Positions 6,622 through 15,195 are shown, counted from the stretch's first letter. The stretch is 50,000 nt of DNA from Micromonospora sediminicola (GCF_900089585.1 NZ_FLRH01000004.1:1-50000); one strand, 5' to 3'. The notes: generated by a model not told the origin, from the letters alone. Numbers and translations are program-made.

Positions 6622-7068
6622 ATGGCAAACGACACGACCGTGACGGTGGTGGGCAACCTGACCGCCGACCCGGAACTGCGGTTCACCCCGGCTGGGGTGG
6701 CGCTGGTGAAGTTCACCGTGGCGTCGACGCCTCGGGTGTTCGACCGGAACGCGGGTGAGTACCGCGACGGTGACCCGCTGTTCCTGACCTGCACCGCGTG
6801 GCGGGACCTGGCCGAGCACATCGCCGAGTCCCTGGCCAAGGGCACCCGCGTGGTGGTGGCCGGGCGGCTGCGGCTGTCGCGGTGGGAGAACGAGCAGGGC
6901 GAGAAGCGCTCCGCGTACGGCCTGGACGTCGACGAGGTCGGCCCGTCGCTGCGGTTCGCCACGGCGACGGTGAAGAAGATGGCCCGCACCCGCAACGGGG
7001 ACGGGTTCACTCCGGAGACGCCGGCGGATGACCCGTGGTCGACCGCCGCGCCGGCGTCGGCGGCCTGA
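6622..7068 (+). CDS. ssb: Single-stranded DNA-binding protein of the AICE
   Basis: A 148-residue SSB with one N-terminal OB fold (residues 1-110). It begins TVTVVGNLTADPELRFTPAG and continues VKFTVASTPR, then FLTCTAWRDLAEHIAESLAKGTRVVVAGRL, all standard SSB signatures. The C-terminal tail is short and lacks the canonical acidic DDDIPF end of the chromosomal housekeeping protein, which supports an element-borne copy. Start ATG 6622 follows AGGGAGG. The gene lies between the two presumed TraB halves. It probably coats single-stranded intermediates during rolling-circle replication of the excised element. Confidence 0.92.
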   Translation: MANDTTVTVVGNLTADPELRFTPAGVALVKFTVASTPRVFDRNAGEYRDGDPLFLTCTAWRDLAEHIAESLAKGTRVVVAGRLRLSRWENEQGEKRSAYGLDVDEVGPSLRFATATVKKMARTRNGDGFTPETPADDPWSTAAPASAA

Positions 7069-7082
7069 GCGGAGATGCGCTG

Positions 7083-7922
7083 ATGTCGACGCTGACCGTT
7101 CCCGCCGTACCGGGTGGCATGCCCGCCGATGCGCCCGTGTCGATCTTCGACCCGGTGCATGTCGGGGTGGACGAGTTCGGCCACCCGGTGCGGGTCCCGC
7201 TGATCTACCGCAACTTGTTGATCGGTGGGGAACCGGGCGGCGGCAAGTCGACCCTGCTGAACCTGATCGTGGCTCACGCCGCCCTGTCGCTGGACTGCCG
7301 GCTGTGCCTGCTCGACGGCAAGCAGGTCGAGTTGGGCCAGTGGAAGAGCTGCGCCGACGTGTTCGTCGGCCCGGACATCACGCATGCCCTGGCCACGCTT
7401 CGGCGGATGCAGATCGTGATGGACAACCGGTACGCCTACCTGGAAGTGGCGGGCCGCCGGAAGACCCAGCGCGATGACGTGTTCAGCCCGATCCTCGTCG
7501 CCGTCGATGAGATCGCCTACTTCTCGGCCACCGTCGGGGACAAGAAGACCCGGGAGGACTTCGCGGGTCTGCTGCGGGACCTGGTGGCTCGGGGCCGGGC
7601 GGTCGGGATCATCGTCGTCGCGGCGACGCAACGACCCTCGTCCGACATCATCCCGACGAGCCTGCGGGACCTGTTCGCCTGGCGGTGCGCATTCCGGTGC
7701 ACCACCAACGTGTCCTCCGACATCGTCCTGGGGCACGGGTGGGCCGACCGCGGCTGGTCGGCCAACACGATCAGCCCGACCAACCCCGGCGTGGGTCTGC
7801 TCATCGCCGAGGGCGGCACCCCGCAACTGATCAAAGCCGCGTACCTCGATGACGCGGCCTGCGCCCGCATCGCCATCCACGCTGCCCGCATGCGGGCTGA
7901 CCGCAAGGAGCGTGCGGCATGA
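7083..7922 (+). CDS. traB: FtsK/TraB-type DNA translocase of the AICE
   Basis: The 279-residue product starts at ATG 7083. It has a Walker A motif GGEPGGGKSTLL (residues 48-59), a Walker B ILVAVDEIAYF, and the downstream VARGRAVGIIVVAATQRPSSDIIPTSLRDLFAWR block typical of FtsK/SpoIIIE motors. The closing VGLLIAEGG segment also fits. No membrane segment is present. Its size is close to the roughly 300-residue TraSA protein that I recall from pSAM2. By family it moves double-stranded DNA between mycelial cells during conjugation. It overlaps the next gene (ATGA at 7919-7922) and follows ssb closely. Confidence 0.9.
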   Translation: MSTLTVPAVPGGMPADAPVSIFDPVHVGVDEFGHPVRVPLIYRNLLIGGEPGGGKSTLLNLIVAHAALSLDCRLCLLDGKQVELGQWKSCADVFVGPDITHALATLRRMQIVMDNRYAYLEVAGRRKTQRDDVFSPILVAVDEIAYFSATVGDKKTREDFAGLLRDLVARGRAVGIIVVAATQRPSSDIIPTSLRDLFAWRCAFRCTTNVSSDIVLGHGWADRGWSANTISPTNPGVGLLIAEGGTPQLIKAAYLDDAACARIAIHAARMRADRKERAA

Positions 7923-8248
7923 GTATCCGTATCCGACCCCGGCCGGCCACGTCGCCAACCTGGCCCGCCGCCGATGACCACCTGCCGCACCCGGACTGGT
8001 GCGCCCGAGGGCACGCCTGCGGCCTGGGCGAGCATCGGGCACAGCCGGTCACGCTCCGGGTTCCCGGTCGCGGTGTGGTGGTCCTGACCCGCGTGCTGGC
8101 CGCCGACGGCAGCCAGCACGCCGAGATCCGCACCCGCATCAGCCTCGCGCCCGGCGACAACAACGCCCGGGCGCACCTGATGCGGATCGTCACCGAGTTC
8201 GACGCGGCCCTGCGGCGGATGGTCCGCCCCCAGCGCCGAACCCCATAG
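7919..8248 (+). CDS. Small AICE protein, DUF6907-like
   Basis: The product has 109 residues and is coupled to traB by a 4-base overlap. Around residues 23-40 it carries HPDWCARGHACGLGEHR, a Cys/His pattern that may bind zinc and that I associate with the DUF6907 family found on actinobacterial mobile elements. The rest is a short beta-rich segment (TLRVPGRGVVVLTRVL) and a helical end. Function is unknown. Confidence 0.7.
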   Translation: MSIRIRPRPATSPTWPAADDHLPHPDWCARGHACGLGEHRAQPVTLRVPGRGVVVLTRVLAADGSQHAEIRTRISLAPGDNNARAHLMRIVTEFDAALRRMVRPQRRTP

Positions 8249-8337
8249 AAACGGGCCGGCAGCACCGGGATTCGCCCTGAGAAAGCACCCCGAAGCCGCC
8301 GACCCGCCCCATCAACAGCCCGGAAGGAGCTGCCGTC

Positions 8338-8754
8338 ATGCACGCTACCCAAAACACGGTCGCCGAGCAGGTGACCACCCCGGCCCGCACGCTGCGGGAC
8401 GCCGCCCTGTACCTGTCCCGCCACGGCTGGACGCAGGGCGCCTACTACGACGCCACCTCAGGGTCGTTCACTCCCCCGGCCTGCTTGGTCGGCGCGGTCG
8501 GCATGGTCTGCTACGGCGGACCAGTCGACGCCCCGGCCCAGATGTTCGATGCCCCAGAGTTCGCTGACTTCAACGCCGCGTTGACCTACCTCGACTGGTA
8601 CTTGGCCCTCCGGTTCGCCGACAGCCAGTACTACGAGCGGCTCGACACCGCCTACGACTTCAACGACGCCAAGGGTCAGACCGTCGACGCTGTCATCGCC
8701 GTTCTCAACGCGGCGGCCGACGCGTGGGACCGCACCAACGGCGGTGCGGCATGA
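8338..8754 (+). CDS. Small AICE protein, DUF6197-like
   Basis: The product has 138 residues and starts at ATG 8338 behind GGAAGGAG. Residues about 17-55 (TLRDAALYLSRHGWTQGAYYD, then PACLVGAVGMV) resemble DUF6197 proteins, which recur beside replication and transfer genes of actinobacterial elements. It is helical and soluble, with no motif for a catalytic role. Its stop overlaps the next start (ATGA at 8751-8754). The assignment is from memory. Confidence 0.7.
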   Translation: MHATQNTVAEQVTTPARTLRDAALYLSRHGWTQGAYYDATSGSFTPPACLVGAVGMVCYGGPVDAPAQMFDAPEFADFNAALTYLDWYLALRFADSQYYERLDTAYDFNDAKGQTVDAVIAVLNAAADAWDRTNGGAA

Positions 8755-9431
8755 ACAAGAACACCGTCAAGCCCGGCTTGACGCGCACCCGCACCAAGCG
8801 CGCCAAGCGGTCGGTGGAGACCACCGAGTTCGACGCGTTCGTGCGGCGCATCCTGCGGGCGTACGCCCGTCGGGTCGCGGCCGGCGACATCGAGGCGCTG
8901 CGGTCGCTCGCGGCGCTGTCCACCGACGTGGACGCCATGACCCGGCTCGCTGTCACCGGTTTGCGCCAGCCTCCGTACCGGTACTCCTGGGCGGAGATCG
9001 CCGACCGGCTGGGCGTGTCCCGGCAGGCGGTGCAGATGCGCTACGCCGACCGCGCCGACCGTATCGCCCTGGACGAGCGGCTCATCCGCGCCGGCCTGGG
9101 CGTCACGGTGGCGACCCTCGCTCAGGTGTTCGCCGATCACCACTCCGGTAGCCCGGCCGCTTCGGTATGCCCGGGCTGCGGCTTCCGCTACCCCGACGGG
9201 GTGACGGACTGCCCGACCAACGCCACGGTTCGTCCGCTGCTGTACCGCCGACGTGGCGAGGACAAGCAGGCGCTCAGCGTGCTGACGCCTGACCAGCTTG
9301 CCGACCTGCACAACCTCAAGACCGCCCGGTCCAACCGGACGGCCACCCGTAGGGCGGCCCAACCCACGCCGCCGGCCTCCCGTCAGGAACCGACCCTGTT
9401 CGGCCCCGCTGACGGGAGGGCCACGGCATGA
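8751..9431 (+). CDS. Helix-turn-helix AICE protein, unknown role
   Basis: The product has 226 residues and starts at the ATG of an ATGA overlap. Residues about 75-105 (YSWAEIADRLGVSRQAVQMRY) form a sigma-region-4-like helix-turn-helix. Residues about 135-155 contain CPGC followed by CPTN, a possible zinc-binding group with one ligand unclear. The C-terminus is Arg/Pro-rich. Homologues of this arrangement lie between traB and rep in related elements, so a regulatory or DNA-processing role is likely, but I cannot name it. A 17-bp palindrome (8766-8782) lies within its first codons. Confidence 0.65.
   Translation: MNKNTVKPGLTRTRTKRAKRSVETTEFDAFVRRILRAYARRVAAGDIEALRSLAALSTDVDAMTRLAVTGLRQPPYRYSWAEIADRLGVSRQAVQMRYADRADRIALDERLIRAGLGVTVATLAQVFADHHSGSPAASVCPGCGFRYPDGVTDCPTNATVRPLLYRRRGEDKQALSVLTPDQLADLHNLKTARSNRTATRRAAQPTPPASRQEPTLFGPADGRATA
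8766..8782. repeat. 17-bp palindrome, copy 1
   Basis: GTCAAGCC-C-GGCTTGAC is a perfect palindrome. A near copy (one base different) occurs at 12065-12081, just upstream of xis. The first copy lies in codons 6-11 of the helix-turn-helix gene. Confidence 0.5.
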
Positions 9432-10486
9432 CCATCAATCCGACCAACCTCCGGCCGGCGGCCGGTGAGCCCCGGTTGGCGTCGATCGCCTCGTGGGCGG
9501 TGCTGGCCGCGTCGTTCGGCCTGTCCGCCTCCACCTGGATCGCGCTGGCCGAACTCGCCGGCTTCACCGCTCACATCACGATCCCCGGCACCTCGGTCAG
9601 CCTCGCCCTGGCCTGGCTGATGCCCATCGCGGTCGACGGCTACGTGGTCGTCGCCCTGGTGCTGTGGATGGCTCCCGTGCCCGCACGGGTCGCCGCGTTC
9701 GCCAAGAAGAACACCTACGGTGCGGCCGGCATCGGCATCGCTGCCCAGTCGGCGTACCACCTGCTCCAGACCAACGCCAACACCGATGAAACCTGGCGCG
9801 TGGCCATGGCCGCGATCGTCGGCGCACTGCCGCCCGCCGTCGCCGGCCTGGCCGTGCACATGCGCGCCCTGATCCGCCGGGAAAGCGGCCGAACCCTGAA
9901 CGCCGCCACCGGCACCGCACCGACGTTCCCGGCACCCGCCGAGACGCCAACCCCGACCATGACCGTTCCCGCCGTCCCGGCACCGACGCCCGGCCGGCCG
10001 GAGCTGCCCATCATCCCGACCATCGACACGGCCGAACCGGCACCGACGCCGGCTCAGCCCGAGATCCCGACCCCGGCCCAGCTCGCCACCCGGATCACCG
10101 CACCGCGACCGGCCCCGGCACCGGAGCCGGCGACGCCCCGGCCCGATGCGGCTGCCCGCCCCGCCCGTCCCCGTCCGAGCAAGCCTGATGTCACCCCGGC
10201 ACCGACGTTGGCACCGTCCACCACCGACATTCCTGTCACCGAGTCTGACGCTGCCCAACTTCCGCTGCCGATCGTGGCCCCGGACCTGCTCGCCCGAGCG
10301 ACCCGCGTCGCGAAGCAGTACCGCATCGAGCACGGCACGCCGATCACCCCGGGCCAACTGGCCGTCCGCCTCAAGGTGACCTCCGAGGAGGCCACGCAAG
10401 CCCTCGCGGTCCTGGACCTCGACCCCAACACCGACAACCGACCCGTCCGACCCGCCAATGGACGCCCCGTGAGGGCGACCCGTTGA
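9428..10486 (+). CDS. DUF2637 (SpdB-like) membrane protein
   Basis: The product has 352 residues. Residues 20-160 contain four hydrophobic segments (WAVLAASFGLSASTWIALAELAGF, SLALAWLMPIAVDGYVVVALVLW, YGAAGIGIAAQSAYHLL, VAMAAIVGALPPAVAGLAVHM), characteristic of DUF2637 proteins of actinobacterial plasmids and AICEs. A long Pro/Ala/Thr-rich linker (about 165-285) follows, then a winged-helix-like end (RIEHGTPITPGQLAVRLKVTSEEA). It is coupled on both sides (ATGA with the preceding gene, TTGA with rep). By context it is a spread or intramycelial transfer protein, which is inference. Confidence 0.75.
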   Translation: MTINPTNLRPAAGEPRLASIASWAVLAASFGLSASTWIALAELAGFTAHITIPGTSVSLALAWLMPIAVDGYVVVALVLWMAPVPARVAAFAKKNTYGAAGIGIAAQSAYHLLQTNANTDETWRVAMAAIVGALPPAVAGLAVHMRALIRRESGRTLNAATGTAPTFPAPAETPTPTMTVPAVPAPTPGRPELPIIPTIDTAEPAPTPAQPEIPTPAQLATRITAPRPAPAPEPATPRPDAAARPARPRPSKPDVTPAPTLAPSTTDIPVTESDAAQLPLPIVAPDLLARATRVAKQYRIEHGTPITPGQLAVRLKVTSEEATQALAVLDLDPNTDNRPVRPANGRPVRATR

Positions 10487-12051
10487 CCGTCTCGACGCTG
10501 ACCGTCGTACCCGAAGCTTCTGCTTCGGGTACGGCCCCGTGCGCCGAGCCGCCCGCGCCACCCTGGTACGCCACGTCCTCCGACATCCGGCTGCAAGCCG
10601 CCGCCCGGCTCACCCAACCGGACCTGCCCCGCTGGCTGCGCCATGTCCGCCCGGCCGCCGGCTGCACCCGACCCGTCCGCCTGGCGGGCACGATGGCGAC
10701 GGTGGAGGCCGCGACCGGTCGTCTGTTGTCGGAGCGGTCGACGGCCGACATGCCCGACGGTGTCATCTACAAGCCGTGCGGCAACCGCCGCGCCTCGGTG
10801 TGCCCCACCTGCTCCAAGCTCTACCAGCGCGACGCCTACCAGGTGGTCCGCGCCGGCCTCGTCGGCGGCAAGGGCGTGCCGGAGCAGGTCGCCCACCACC
10901 CGGCGGTGTTCCCCACCTTCACCGCTCCGTCCTTCGGCGAGGTCCACACCCGCTACGTCAAGCGGCACACCTGCACCCGCCGCACTGCCTGCGACTGCCG
11001 GCCCGAGCCCTGCCACGCTCGCCGGGACTCGGCCGTCTGCCCGCACGGGGTGCGGCTGGTCTGCTTCGCCCGCCACGAGAACACCGACGCCCGGTTGGGC
11101 ACGCCGCTGTGCCTGGACTGCTACGACCACGACGCGCAGGCGGTCTGGAACCTCTCGGCCGGGGAGCTGTGGCGGCGCACCACCATCAGCATCAACCGCT
11201 ACATGCACCGGCTGGCGAGGGCGCGCGGCATCCCGGACGTGCCGGTGACGTCGCCGCGTACCGGCAAGACCCGCTGGGTGTCGCCGGTGCGGCTGTCGTT
11301 CGGCAAGGCCGCCGAGATGCAACGGCGCGGCGTCGTGCACTTCCACGCCATCATCCGCCTCGACGGCCGCGACCCCACCGATCCGGACGCCATCGCGCCG
11401 GCCCCGCCGCAGCTCGACGCCGCCGACCTGGTCGACGCCGTCGACCACGCCGCCGCTACCGTCGGCTTCACCACCGCCGACCACCCGGCCCACCCGGGCG
11501 GCTGGCCGATCGCCTGGGGCGAGCAGGTGCTCACCAAGGTGATCACCGTGGCCGGGCGGGGTGCGGTGACCGACGCCCAGGTGGCGGCGTACTTGGCCAA
11601 GTACGCCACCAAGTCGACCGAGGTGACCGGCCACGCCTCCAACCGGCTCACCGCCGACAGCATCGACATCTACGCCGACCCGGCCGGCAGCCACACCGAA
11701 CGCCTGATCGACGCCTGTTGGATGCTCGGCCGTCCCCGCGACTGGCGGCGGCTACGGCGCTGGGCGCACATGCTTGGCTTCGGCGGCCACTTCCTCACCA
11801 AGTCCCGCCGCTACTCGGTCACCTTCGCCCTGCTGCGCAACCAACGCGTGGTGTTCCGCCGCGCCCAGAGCAGCGGGCCGGAGGAAGCCGCGGCCGGCAC
11901 CGAGCCGACCACGCTGGTGGTCAACTTCCTGCAATTCGTGGGCGCCGGCTGGCACACCACCGCTGACGCGCTGCTCGCCAACGCCTCCGCCGCGATGGCC
12001 CGAGAGCACCAGGACTCCGCGCGCGAGTACCTACAGACCCTCGTCGCCTGA
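10483..12051 (+). CDS. repSA: HUH-type rolling-circle replication initiator (RepSA-like)
   Basis: The product has 522 residues and starts at TTG 10483 inside a TTGA overlap with the previous stop. Putative zinc ligands include CGNRRASVCPTC (about 99-110) and a Cys-rich stretch around CTRRTACDCRPEPCH. The HUH metal-binding motif is GVVHFHAIIRLDG (His at about 286 and 288). The tyrosine motif AYLAKYATKS lies near residue 370. These match the pSAM2-type initiators that nick the replication origin of the excised circle. The codons for residues 9-17 form a perfect 11-base hairpin (10507-10532). The origin is not recognisable by eye. Confidence 0.9.
   Translation: MTVSTLTVVPEASASGTAPCAEPPAPPWYATSSDIRLQAAARLTQPDLPRWLRHVRPAAGCTRPVRLAGTMATVEAATGRLLSERSTADMPDGVIYKPCGNRRASVCPTCSKLYQRDAYQVVRAGLVGGKGVPEQVAHHPAVFPTFTAPSFGEVHTRYVKRHTCTRRTACDCRPEPCHARRDSAVCPHGVRLVCFARHENTDARLGTPLCLDCYDHDAQAVWNLSAGELWRRTTISINRYMHRLARARGIPDVPVTSPRTGKTRWVSPVRLSFGKAAEMQRRGVVHFHAIIRLDGRDPTDPDAIAPAPPQLDAADLVDAVDHAAATVGFTTADHPAHPGGWPIAWGEQVLTKVITVAGRGAVTDAQVAAYLAKYATKSTEVTGHASNRLTADSIDIYADPAGSHTERLIDACWMLGRPRDWRRLRRWAHMLGFGGHFLTKSRRYSVTFALLRNQRVVFRRAQSSGPEEAAAGTEPTTLVVNFLQFVGAGWHTTADALLANASAAMAREHQDSAREYLQTLVA
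10507..10532 (+). promoter_or_regulatory. Perfect hairpin in the first codons of rep
   Basis: GTACCCGAAGC (10507-10517), a TTCT loop and GCTTCGGGTAC (10522-10532) form a perfect 11-bp stem. It begins 24 bases into the coding sequence. In mRNA it could limit ribosome entry at the TTG start; in DNA it could be a protein-binding or nick site. Confidence 0.5.
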
Positions 12052-12064
12052 CGCGCGATTCAGC

Positions 12065-12081
12065 GTCAAGCCCGCCTTGAC
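12065..12081. repeat. 17-bp palindrome, copy 2
   Basis: GTCAAG-CCCGC-CTTGAC lies in the 57-base gap between rep and xis, with TTGACA just at its right side. It differs by one base from the copy at 8766-8782. It may be an operator or promoter element for xis-int. Confidence 0.45.
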
Positions 12082-12108
12082 AGTGAAACCGACAACCATG
12101 GGGATCCG

Positions 12109-12333
12109 ATGAGCATTGATGTACCAGCAGCACCCGGCGCGCTGCTGACCACAGAGGAACTTGCCCGGCTCGTGAAGGTCGACCCGTCCACCGTCCGACG
12201 GTGGCGCACCGCCAACCCGGTCCAGGGGCCGGCGTTCATCCGGCTGTCCACCCGGGTCGTCAAGTACGACCCGGAGGACGTACGGGCGTGGCTGGGGCGG
12301 CACCGCACCGATCCCGAGGAATCGGCTCGGTGA
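12109..12333 (+). CDS. xis: Excisionase (Xis), MerR/AlpA-type DNA-binding protein
   Basis: The product has 74 residues. LLTTEELARLVKVDPSTVRRWRT (12-34) is the helix-turn-helix, followed by a wing (FIRLSTRVVKYDPEDVRAWLG). This is the standard layout of AICE excisionases, which bind beside att sites and steer the integrase towards excision. It sits directly upstream of int with a GTGA overlap, the usual xis-int arrangement. Start ATG 12109. Confidence 0.88.
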   Translation: MSIDVPAAPGALLTTEELARLVKVDPSTVRRWRTANPVQGPAFIRLSTRVVKYDPEDVRAWLGRHRTDPEESAR

Positions 12334-13532
12334 CCACTCCCCTGCTCCCGATCGGCGTCGCCGTCTCCACCGACGTCGAGCACCGACCCGGCCGGCCGAA
12401 CCCGTACCGTGCCCGGGTCCGGTGGGTCGATCCGGCGTCCGGCCGACGCCGCTCCAAGTCGCAGGCGTTCTCGGACGCCGAGCAGGCGCAAGCCTGGCTG
12501 GGCACCATGCAGCGCGCGGCGCGGGGCGGCGTCGACCCGGACGCGGCATCGATGCGGCTGGCACAGTACGGCGAGAGCGTGATGCGCCTGGCCCTGCGCG
12601 GCCTGGAGGGCAAGACGCTCGACCCGTACTTGGCGGGGTGGCGTAGGCGGGTCGTGCCGACGCTCGGCCACCTGCCGGTCCGGCTGATCACCAATGGTGC
12701 GGTGGATCGGGCCGCGCACGGCTGGATCGCCGAGGGCTGTGGCCGGTCGACGGTGAAGAACAGCCTTGCCGTCCTGGTGCGGGTCCTGGAGCAGGCGGTG
12801 CGGGACGGTCTGATCGACCGCAATCCGGCGCGGCTGACCGGGTGGCAGCGGGAGTACCAGCGGGCCGAGGACGAGTTGGACAACCCGCGTTCCCTGGCGC
12901 TGCCGGACTGGACCGCGCTGGCCACCCTGGCGGCGGCGCTGGTCGAGCGCTCGCACGGCCGCTACCCGGGCTGGGGTGAGGTCGTGATGTTCGCGGCCGG
13001 CACGGCGGCCCGCATCGGCGAGGTGTCCGGCGTGCGCAAGGGCGACATCGACCGCGACACGTGGCTGTGGACGGTGCGTCGGCAGACCACCACCGGGCCG
13101 GGCGGCCTGGTCGACAAGGGCACCAAGGGCAAGCGGGCGCGGCAGGTGCCCATCATCGGCGAGCTGCGGCCGATGGTGGCCGCGAAGCTCGACCGGCTTA
13201 CGGCGGATGACGGCCGACTGTTCGTGGGCCCTCGCGGCGGCCGGATCAGCACGGCGGTGCTACGTGATGCGACGCACTGGGACGAGGTGGTCGGCTCGCT
13301 GGGGTTCGAGTATCTGCGGCGGCACGACCTGCGGCACACCGGGCTGACCTGGATGGCGGATGCCGGCGTGCCGGTGCATGTCCTACGGAAGATCGCCGGT
13401 CACGGCTCGCTGATGACGACTCAGCGGTATCTGCATCCGGATCGTCAGTCGATCCGGGCCGCCGGTGAGGCGCTGTCTTCGCATCTCACCGGCCTGAGGT
13501 CCCCAAATGGTCCCCAGCGGGGCATCGCATGA
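12330..13532 (+). CDS. int: Tyrosine recombinase (AICE integrase)
   Basis: The product has 400 residues and starts at GTG 12330 (overlap GTGA, GAGGA upstream). An N-terminal arm-binding segment (RARVRWVDPASGRRRSKSQAF) is followed by a SAM-like core-binding domain (about 65-165). The catalytic domain has Arg228 (ARIGEVSG), a Lys near 264 (DKGTKGKRARQVPI), His332/Arg335 (HDLRHT), His358 (IAGHGS) and Tyr367 (TTQRYLHPD), so all active-site residues are present. It ends 27 bases from the tRNA-Pro gene. That is the expected position for an integrase targeting the 3' end of that tRNA. Confidence 0.95.
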   Translation: MTTPLLPIGVAVSTDVEHRPGRPNPYRARVRWVDPASGRRRSKSQAFSDAEQAQAWLGTMQRAARGGVDPDAASMRLAQYGESVMRLALRGLEGKTLDPYLAGWRRRVVPTLGHLPVRLITNGAVDRAAHGWIAEGCGRSTVKNSLAVLVRVLEQAVRDGLIDRNPARLTGWQREYQRAEDELDNPRSLALPDWTALATLAAALVERSHGRYPGWGEVVMFAAGTAARIGEVSGVRKGDIDRDTWLWTVRRQTTTGPGGLVDKGTKGKRARQVPIIGELRPMVAAKLDRLTADDGRLFVGPRGGRISTAVLRDATHWDEVVGSLGFEYLRRHDLRHTGLTWMADAGVPVHVLRKIAGHGSLMTTQRYLHPDRQSIRAAGEALSSHLTGLRSPNGPQRGIA

Positions 13533-13558
13533 TCGCGCGAAATGCCCTTCTACCTGCG

Positions 13559-13632
<74 letters not shown>

Positions 13633-13668
13633 ATGCCCCCGCGCGGTCTCCCCCGCAGCAGCCGGTAC

Positions 13669-13674
13669 AGCTTA
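13669..13674 (-). promoter_or_regulatory. Possible -10 box of the tRNA-Pro gene
   Basis: The minus strand reads TAAGCT here (fits TANNNT), about 37 bases upstream of the mature tRNA 5' end. No clear -35 partner is visible. Confidence 0.25.
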
Positions 13675-13740
13675 GCGCAGGATCTTCGCACCGTGCGCAC
13701 AGGCCCCTCCCGCGCCACACCCCCTAGAGCGTCCTAGGAG

Positions 13741-13772
13741 GGTGGCCTGCCGGGAAGGGCCGGCAGGCCACC
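13741..13772 (-). terminator. Terminator of the der operon
   Basis: GGTGGCCTGCCGG, a 6-base loop and CCGGCAGGCCACC form a perfect 13-bp stem 14 bases beyond the der stop. No T-run follows, as is usual for actinobacteria. Confidence 0.75.
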
Positions 13773-13785
13773 TACGGTGGGAGGA

Positions 13786-15195
13786 TCAGCCGTGTGCCTT
13801 ACCCCGGCCGCCCGGGCCGAGCTTCTTGCGGGGGCGTACCGAGATGTCGATCGGGCTGCCCTCGAAGCCGAACTCCTCGCGCAGCTTGCGCTCCACGAAC
13901 CGCTGGTAGCCGGCGTCCAGCGGACCGGTGGTGAACAGCACGAACCGCGGCGGCGCCACCCCGGCCTGGGTGGCGAACAGGATGCGCGGCGCGCGCCCGC
14001 CGCGTACCGGGTGCGGGGTCGCCTGGACCAGCGCGGTGAGCCACTGGTTGAGCTGCGCGGTCGGGATGCGGGTCTCCCAGCTGGCGAGGGCCTTGCGCAG
14101 CGCGGGGGCGAGCTTGTCGACGGCGCGGCCGGTGCGCGCGGACAGGTTCAGCCGGATCGCCCAGGGGATGCGGCGCAGCTCCCGGTCGATCTCCTTGTCC
14201 AGGTAGTAGCGCCGGTCCCCGTCGACCAGGTCCCACTTGTTGAACGCGATGACGAGTGCCCGGCCGGACTCCACGACCATGGTGAGGATCCGCTGGTCCT
14301 GCTCGCTGATCACCTCGCTGGAGTCCAGCAGCACCACGGCCACCTCGGCGGCCTCGATCGCCGAGGCGGTCCGCAGGCTGGCGTAGTATTCCGTGCCGCT
14401 GGCCTTGCCGACCCGCTTGCGCAGGCCGGCGGTGTCGACCAGCTGCCAGGTCTCGCCGCCGATCTCGGCCAGGCTGTCCACCGGGTCGACGGTGGTGCCG
14501 GCGACCGAGTCGACCACCGCGCGCTCCTCGCCGGAGAACCGGTTGAGCAGGCTGGACTTGCCGACGTTGGGTCGGCCCACCAGGGCGACCCGGCGCGGGC
14601 CACGCGGGCGGTTCTCCACGATCTTCGGCGCCTCGGGCAGCGCGTCCAGGATCGCGTCGAGCAGGTCGCCGGAGCCCCGGCCGTGCAGCGCCGAGACCGG
14701 GAACGGCTCACCGAGACCGAGCGACCACAACGAGGTGGCCTCCATCTCGATGGTGGTGTTGTCGGCCTTGTTGGCCACCAGGATGACCGGCTTGGCGCTG
14801 CGGCGCAGCATCTTCACCGCGGCCTCGTCCACGTCGGTCGAGCCGACCATGGCGTCCACCACGAACAGCACCACGTCGGCGGTGGCCACGGCGATCTCGG
14901 CCTGCGCCGCGATGGCGGCGGCCCGGTCCTTGGCGTCGGGCTCCCAGCCGCCGGTGTCCACCACGGTGAACGCCCGGCCGTTCCACTGCGCGTCGTAGGG
15001 CACCCGGTCCCGGGTCACGCCGGGGATGTCCTCCACGACCGCCTGCCGGCGGCCGATGATGCGGTTGACCAGTGTGGACTTGCCCACGTTGGGGCGGCCG
15101 ACCACGGCCACCACGGGCTGCGGGCCGGTCGGCTCACCGGAGTCGACCTCCGGCTCGCGCAGCTCCACCCAGCCACCGAAATCGTCGTCGCTCAC
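13786..15195 (-). CDS. der: Ribosome assembly GTPase Der (EngA)
   Basis: The product has 469 residues and carries the tandem GTPase domains unique to Der. The first has GRPNVGKSTLV (about 33-43), DTGGWE and NKAD. The second has GRPNVGKSSLL (about 206-216), DTAGLRKR and NKWD. The C-terminal KH-like domain (about 370-455) ends in a basic GRGKAHG tail. It acts in 50S ribosomal subunit maturation. It is the last gene of the xerD-to-der run, after cmk with a 58-base gap that holds a repeat-like sequence. Confidence 0.97.
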   Translation of the reverse strand: MSDDDFGGWVELREPEVDSGEPTGPQPVVAVVGRPNVGKSTLVNRIIGRRQAVVEDIPGVTRDRVPYDAQWNGRAFTVVDTGGWEPDAKDRAAAIAAQAEIAVATADVVLFVVDAMVGSTDVDEAAVKMLRRSAKPVILVANKADNTTIEMEATSLWSLGLGEPFPVSALHGRGSGDLLDAILDALPEAPKIVENRPRGPRRVALVGRPNVGKSSLLNRFSGEERAVVDSVAGTTVDPVDSLAEIGGETWQLVDTAGLRKRVGKASGTEYYASLRTASAIEAAEVAVVLLDSSEVISEQDQRILTMVVESGRALVIAFNKWDLVDGDRRYYLDKEIDRELRRIPWAIRLNLSARTGRAVDKLAPALRKALASWETRIPTAQLNQWLTALVQATPHPVRGGRAPRILFATQAGVAPPRFVLFTTGPLDAGYQRFVERKLREEFGFEGSPIDISVRPRKKLGPGGRGKAHG

